A stretch of 64,000 bases of DNA from Macropodus opercularis (Eukaryota > Chordata > Actinopteri > Anabantiformes > Osphronemidae). This document shows positions 49,801 to 55,800 of the stretch, piece after piece. Location of the stretch: positions 14,489,501 to 14,553,500 of the forward strand of contig CM061096.1 of NCBI GenBank assembly GCA_030770545.1, written 5' to 3'. The position numbers were made by a program, and so were the translations under genes. The first letter of the stretch is position 1. The number at the start of each line of letters is the position of its first letter. The notes under the pieces are model-generated. The model was given only the letters and a program-made list of their open reading frames with translations, searched no databases and was not told the origin of the DNA.

Positions 49801-52800
49801 CTTTTGTGGGTGTCTGTTAGTGGCGTAATTGTGTTCCAGCGGTGTAAAATCCCCAGTGATTGAGCTTCGAGTGTGTGTGTGTGTATGCAGGCTACTGTAT
49901 GTGTGAGTGCAATTACTGTTGCTGGTCAAGTTGTGAGGTCACATCCAATTACCAGAAACAGGGCTGGTGGTGCTGAGTTTGACAGCTGGGGGGAAGCACT
50001 TCACAACACAGCACCAAACACACACAAAAACTCATCCTCATGCATAAACACACACATACTGCACATTACCCAACTAGTGTAGCTCAACAGTGTATATGAA
50101 TGAATGAACACGCGTCGGGTAACGGAACACGACGTCAGCAAGCGGAACCGCGATGAAACCACAAGGAGCGTTACAAATCGAGACGGCTCTTCAGAAGCAG
50201 AATATGTGGACGCGTTTACTGCAAACCCAACGTGGCCCGTTTTTAAATTCCACCCAGTCTAGGGAAACGTGCTGCAGCAAACCTAGGAGGTAAACTACGT
50301 TATCTCAGCACAGAGAAATGGGCACCATGATGGAGAGAATGAAATCCCAAATCCTACTTTAACACAACTAAGCTCGGTTCTTCCAAACCAGAACCGAGGG
50401 GAAAACTGCCTCGTTAGCTCGAAGCACGTGAGAACCATGAGCTGTTGGAGCTGTTGTGTCTGTTGGGTCTGTTGTGTCTGTTGGGGCTGTTTGGGACTCT
50501 TGGGGACTGTTGGGTCTGTTGGGGCTGTTGGGTCTGTAGGGACTGTAGGGACTGTTGGGACTGTTGGGTCTGTAGGGACTGTTGGGACTGTAGGGACTGT
50601 TGGGGCTGTTGGGGCTGTTGGGTCTGTAGGGACTGTTGGGGCTGTTGGGGTCTGTTGGGGCTGTTGTGTCTGTTGGGACTGTTGGGGCTGTTAGGGCTGT
50701 TGGGGCTGTTGGGACTGTTGGGGCTGTTTGGGACTCTTGGGGACTGTTGGGTCTGTTGGGGCTGTTGGGTCTGTAGGGACTGTAGGGACTGTTGGGACTG
50801 TTGGGTCTGTAGGGACTGTTGGGACTGTAGGGACTGTTGGGGCTGTTGGGGCTGTTGGGTCTGTAGGGACTGTTGGGGCTGTTGGGGTCTGTTGGGGCTG
50901 TTGGGTCTGTTGGGGCTGTTGGGCTGTTCGGGCTGTTGGGGCTGTTGGGGCTGTTTGGGTCTGTTGGGGCTGTTGGGTCTGTTGGAGCTGTTGGGTCTGT
51001 TGGGGCTGTTGGGTCTGTTGGAGCTGTTGGGGCGCTGCGCTCAGCTCAGAGAGGTTAACCACAGCACAGACCCAGCGGCCAGCGTTGAACCCCTCAGCGG
51101 AGCAGGTCAATAAATATTAGATGATGCCCGTTACGGTGACCATCAAACACCGGTGCAGGGCAGCCATGAAGAGGGCAGCATGCCAAACAGTCTCCTAGGG
51201 CAAAGTAAACACAGCAGCTTGAGTGGATTCGTTTTTTGCATGAGTGAATGGATCTGTCGTGCGTATGCGGCTGTGGATGCACCGTTCGAGTCTTGCCTGC
51301 ATACATGTCTGCGCTAATGGCAGAGAGCATGTTCTACAGGGACGCGAGCGGAGCGCGCACTAACAGGAGAACACCACATGTGCACAGCAGCATGGGTGTT
51401 GGCTGCTACCACACACAACCTTTACCACGTCTGTCAAGGCTGTTGCTCCTTCTCCTTTCAGGCTCCCAGTAATTCTACTGCAGACTGCTCCCGACAGATT
51501 GTGCCTATTTTGTGTAAACAAGAGCCAAAATAATCTCCACAGGTTGGAGAGGCATTACTCAAATCATCTAGTAACACATGTACTAAACCACAGCGTGCTC
51601 CTGGTTTGCTAGCGTGGTTAGGTGACGCCGCAGTAGTGAAGCTTTGGATGACTGTGTGACAGTCGGTGCGTGGACATCATTAAAAACAGTCATTTTGCTC
51701 TTGGAAATGTTGACCTGACCCTGAATGGCTGCTTCTCATTTTGTATGTTCATTGGCGCCACACCACCGACACAGTCGCAAGTCCAGGCATGGCAGCAAAG
51801 CGCCGAGATCCCACGTCTCTTGAGCTAGATGCTGGTCTTCAACATCCATCCATCCTCTCATCCTGAGCACTGATCTCTTAAGAAAGAGGGAGCGGGGCCA
51901 GCGCTGTGGTGAGTAAAGGGTCATTTACACCCAAGTCCACAGCACAGATGCTGGTGTCAGTGTAGCAGCCATTTCCTCCAGCTCCTGCTATGTTAAGCTG
52001 TAGCATCATTCCCAGTGGTCTGACAATTCATTCTCTGTGTTGCCCTTTGTTTTTGTTTTTTTGCCCTGTTGCAACGAGGGAGCAAACTGCACACTGACGG
52101 CTGCACACTGACCCCTGTGGACAAAAGCAAGTACTGCATCCCCTCAGATCCTGACTGTAAGCAACAGTCCCTGAGCATACGATAACATCTCAACAAGGGC
52201 AACTTGTCCAGAGGTTGGAGCAGATGTGTGCAGGCTGAGTAATACTTGGGATTAGCTGTGTACTGTCATGTTGTCAATGTTAACTTTCGTCTGCTCCCTT
52301 AAAAAGTTAAAAGAAAAGTTAATGCAAACATCTGCCACCACCTGGAGGCCACACAAAGCACTACAACAGAGGAGTAATTCGATTAGATAGATCAGGCACA
52401 AAAAACAACACGTGGTAGCATTTTAACTGCTAATTTGAGGGTCAAATCAAAAACAAAGGAAAGCAAAGCAGGCCAGTAAACAGAGGGAGCTACTGGGAGG
52501 CCTGTTTTGATCCATGGTGAGCAGCACGCAGGGTATGGACACTTCAGCAAGATACAGTAGAACCTATAAATGTGCTGCAGCAAAAAATAGAGAAGATGCT
52601 TCAACACATACACTAACAACAACAACAGCTTAGTTGGCATAAAGATTTAGTTAAACGCTAACTATGGACATACAGCAAAATATAACAAAAGCAGAACAAA
52701 ACAAAACATAACCACACACTTTTAGCTGTTACAGTCTGGGCTGTGAACACAACCTGCCCACTGTAAGTATCCAGTACTTACATAAATAAAAACGATGTCA

Positions 52801-55800
52801 ATATGCTGGGTAATACTACAACTATAACTGAGGACCAGGACCCAGATCCACGATGAAGCACTAATCTGCTCATGCTTGCACTGCACAGGTTGTAACCATC
52901 ATGGGGTAAATTGTGTGACTGCGTGTGCGATGTGAGCGATTAGAAAAGGGACGACGGACGCCGGGCGATGCTTTCTGGTTTTAATAACGCTGTTGTTGTT
53001 CTTCAGAGCATGAAGTGCGTGTGGACATGGAAATCTGCGGGTCTCAGTGGCTCCTTCTACCTGAAAGCCCTGCTCAGAGGGCACATTTTAGTTCTGTGGC
53101 AAGTCAGTCTGCCAGCAGGGGGCGACAGAGCCCAGGTTTTCTACTGTCATCCCTCTACTGGCTGCGGAGTCTTTGCTGTGTGTGACATGCACTTACTGGT
53201 AATGGTGAGCACATTAGTCTTGACCTCAGCAGTGATCTGGATACGACCTCTCCTCTCAGTGTGGTCTGTCCCGCACAGGCTCGGCACGTTGGCCACACAG
53301 CGCTTATGGATGTTCATCATACAGTCTGTGGAAGACACACACAACAGAGACCCACTGCATCCGTCACGTTGTTTAGGAGCACAACAAACACGGTGCAAAC
53401 AATAAACCTGCGAAGTGACAGAAGCTGTAACCCTTGAAAGCAGTAAACTTGGATGTGGGTGAGCAGAGTACGTACGTTCACATCTCATGCCCTGGTGTAT
53501 GAGGCCATAGAGCAGAGAGCCGCAGTGGTCACAGAAGGTCGGGCTGGAGTAGGTGTGGATCTTAAACCTATGCTTTGCCCTTGGATCCTGGAAGGAAGGA
53601 AAGAGGCTTGAAGAGAAAAGACGCTTGTTTTGCATGCTCGTGTTTGTGTGTGAGCTCTGTTTGAAATCAGTCTTCTATGAAGTTTAGGTTTAAACAGCAC
53701 CGCATTATTAATTCTGCGAACCATTATTTGAAAAGACATATAAGGCCGTTCTATATCACAGCTGGTGATGGTGACGTGTGTGTGCTACGCTGCTGTAATG
53801 CTGAAAGGTTACCTGACAGGTCACTGCAGAGCCAGGACTGTAGGCACATTTTTGCTCAGATGTCTAATGACAGGCAGTAGGAGTTGTGCCAGTATAGTGT
53901 CAGCAGTTACTATAGACTATTTAAGGCTGATGTTTTATTAGAACCTCAGCTCAGTGTTTTCCATCCCATAACCTCCTGCTTCTCCCTGGGGAGACCTAGA
54001 AGCTGTGCTTATATGCACGCACTTGGGTGGAGTATATGGTACGGAACTAAAGCTATTTTTGTGCACTTTATGTTCATATGTGCGACTGCCACCTGCCACC
54101 ACGGCTCAGTGGGCACAACCACACCTGCGTCTGCAGTAAACACTGCAGTTTCAGCGGTTGACACACACACACACACACACACTGTTACCAAACACAGCTA
54201 TTTACTGTAAAATTAATTTCTATTAATCTTCTCACATCCAAGGTCGATTGATGGAGACAAATAGCCGAGTCCTTACTGCCAAGCCAGACAATTTTATTTA
54301 AATCTAGGTGTGCGTACACTTCATACATGTGCGTTTGTTCCACCACAAGCCAGAAAAATCGAGCTGGTTAATTTCTTCTGCTGCAAAATAACGTTTAACT
54401 CAGACTGTCGGCGACTGAACTAAAAGCAGCTTCCCCAAGCTGTCTTCAAACGTGTGCGCTTGTGAAGTCTGAACGAGGGATCACCTGCCGGCGCAGGAGT
54501 CCGGGTTTCCTTTAGCGCGTGTTTGTTTGCCTGCTGGTTCTCGTCTTTCTCAAGGACAAGACCACCTTCTGCTCGTTTTTGAACTGCCGGAGCTCCGGTG
54601 ACGAGCAGCATCAGACGGGGAGCGATACAAGGGCTGATGAAAGAGGATGTCAGCTTAAAAAAACTAATCATTAAAAGCATCTGCCTCGAAAACAAAACAG
54701 AGCAGGAGAAGCACAAGAGAGAGAAAGCAGTGAGTAGGGACAAAAGATATCACTGCATCCTCCTCTGATAAACAAGAGCGTGTGATCTTTCATCGATGAT
54801 TAATCAGATTTAGAAGAAATGAAACAACAATGCCAAAACATCTGGGATTGGGAAGATGCTCTCTAGGAAGCAGGACCCAAATCCCTCGTACCCAGATCAC
54901 GGACAGCTCACTGCATCCTAAAGCCTTTATACAGCGCGAGGAAATGCAAAACTTTAACTTTTATTTATGAACATTAATAGTTGAGGGTTGTGGAAGAAGA
55001 AAATCAGCCACTGGGATTATAGTGAAGATTCTCTGTACAGTTGTTTTTGACATTTGCCTTCAAGCTGCCATCTTCCTGCCTTGCTCAACTTCCTCAATAA
55101 TAATAAAAATAAAAAGATGATGCAGCACGGTGCTGCTGGACAGACGAGTGCGTTGTGTGACATACGTTGTCAAAGCCAGAACAGTGAGAACCTGCTAGTC
55201 AGCGCTAAGACGCGTTGTTGGTCTTTGTTTTCTGTCCCTCCCTGCTTTTCCCTTTTGTTTTGCCTCAACACTCCATGTCCATCACTTCCCCCACTAACAT
55301 CAGTCACTCGTGTGTTGTCACGTCAGTCATGTTGCCGTCTGACAGACATTTCTTTCCCCTTCATTCATTCTTCTCCAATGAAAACTCTAACCTGCTGGCT
55401 TTTTAAACATGTCTGCTGTTTTCTCTTGTTTACTGGGGATTAACAGTTATCAAACACAGGTACAGAAGCTGCAGTGGCTGCACTGGACGGAACGCAGCGC
55501 CACTGTGCTGACCCTTCCTCTGGGAACCGTCTGTCTGGGCGATTGGAAAACGAGGCTACGGGGAAGGAGGCCCTCAACGTGCTTCCTCCCCTCCTTCCCT
55601 TCCTGCATACGCTAAGCACAGTGTCGGCCCCTCTCCTTTCTCAAACGGTGCCTCGTGGTTCCAGTGCAGCTTGAACCATCTGGTCACGCGCACAGCTAAA
55701 CGCATAACGATCTCTATTGTGAAGGCGTTAAAAAGGCTTTAATCTGCATTTGGAGTTGAAGGCAGCCACAACACTACGCTGTGAAACGCACAAACTGAAA

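Larger units (their letters stand above)
49535..53196 (-). other. prkcb: prkcb intron 5
   Basis: 3.7-kb intron. It holds a SINE-like fragment (about 49710-49800), the nonamer minisatellite at 50441-51033 and a CTCF-like motif at 53112-53124. No coding sequence was recognised. Confidence 0.85.

Noticed and set aside
50445..51113. 222-residue plus-strand open frame (Leu/Gly/Cys repeats) and a 139-residue minus-strand Gln/Pro/Thr-rich frame
   Set aside because: Both lie in the 9-bp minisatellite; a unit divisible by three without stops opens frames automatically. No domain, no splice logic, inside a prkcb intron.
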